Below are positions 35,490 to 35,501 of a stretch of DNA of 35,501 nucleotides, one piece after another. The stretch comes from an uncultured Bacilli bacterium (GTDB lineage: Bacteria > Bacillota_I > Bacilli_A > RF39 > UBA660). The notes below the pieces were generated by a model, which searched no databases, was not told the DNA's origin, and saw only the letters and a program-made list of their open reading frames with translations. Each line of letters starts with the position of its first letter. Within the stretch, counting starts at the first letter, position 1. The position numbers and the translations under genes are program-made. The stretch covers positions 1-35,501 of the forward strand of contig CALVVR010000017.1 in NCBI GenBank assembly GCA_944363915.1. The letters run 5' to 3'.

Positions 35490-35501
35490 TCATTTTTTAG
35501 T

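Overview
This 35.5 kb window is strongly AT-rich chromosomal DNA of a low-GC Gram-positive lineage (Bacillota, class Bacilli in the broad sense; by inference an uncultured, compact-genome gut-type relative of Erysipelotrichales or the Mollicutes-like RF39 group). The evidence is the gene set and order (uvrB-lgt-trxB-yvcK-whiA, a gdpP-like gene-rplI-dnaB-walJ-rlmH, tilS-ftsH, parA-parB-mscS-DUF951-ychF), GGTGAT/GGAGG ribosome binding sites and very short intergenic gaps. UGA is a stop here: several genes end in TGA at family-typical length, so the code is the standard bacterial one, not the Mycoplasma code. Conserved spoIIR and whiA point to descent from spore formers. The content is overwhelmingly housekeeping; no CRISPR array, prophage, insertion sequence, tRNA or rRNA was seen.

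Layout. 1-845: 3' end of a gene dominated by a 60-bp in-frame tandem repeat, closed by a terminator. 1036-9983 (minus strand): a two-gene operon of a giant cyclic beta-1,2-glucan synthase-like protein (2551 aa) translationally coupled to glucose-6-phosphate isomerase. 10008-10513 (minus): a deoxyinosine/uracil-DNA glycosylase gene split by one frameshift in a homopolymer. 10646-14483 (plus): uvrB, then lgt-trxB. 14484-14838: an unexplained intergenic stretch with inverted repeats and a terminator-like end. 14839-16807: yvcK-whiA. 16824-22421: one long operon, c-di-AMP phosphodiesterase (GdpP catalytic half)-rplI-dnaB-M23 endopeptidase-walJ-rlmH. 22455-25936: nucleoside salvage (deoD-cdd-pdp), a stand-alone CinA C-terminal domain protein and spoIIR. 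25948-29307: tilS and ftsH. 29360-33638: parA-parB-mscS-DUF951-AbgT transporter. 33642-34870: ychF, convergent with a frameshifted CmpB-type membrane protein gene (34784-35273, minus). The window ends in a 58-bp GC-rich near-perfect palindrome.

How the genes fit together. Most belong to blocks that lie near the replication origin in Bacillus-like genomes (parAB, ychF, dnaB-rplI, walJ-rlmH, tilS-ftsH), so this is probably an origin-proximal segment condensed by gene loss: uvrA, hprK, rapZ, walRK and hpt are not where relatives keep them. The envelope is served by lgt, the M23 hydrolase, walJ, ftsH, mscS and possibly the beta-glucan made by the large synthase. c-di-AMP turnover (gdpP-like) and mscS both suggest osmotic control. 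Transcription appears to rely largely on extended -10 promoters (TGATATAAT) with weak -35 boxes.

The observations most worth following are the giant glucan synthase coupled to pgi, the terminal GC-rich palindrome, the tandem-repeat protein, the unexplained 14.5-14.9 kb intergenic stretch, a thioredoxin reductase with eroded NADPH motifs, and two genes broken at A/T homopolymers.
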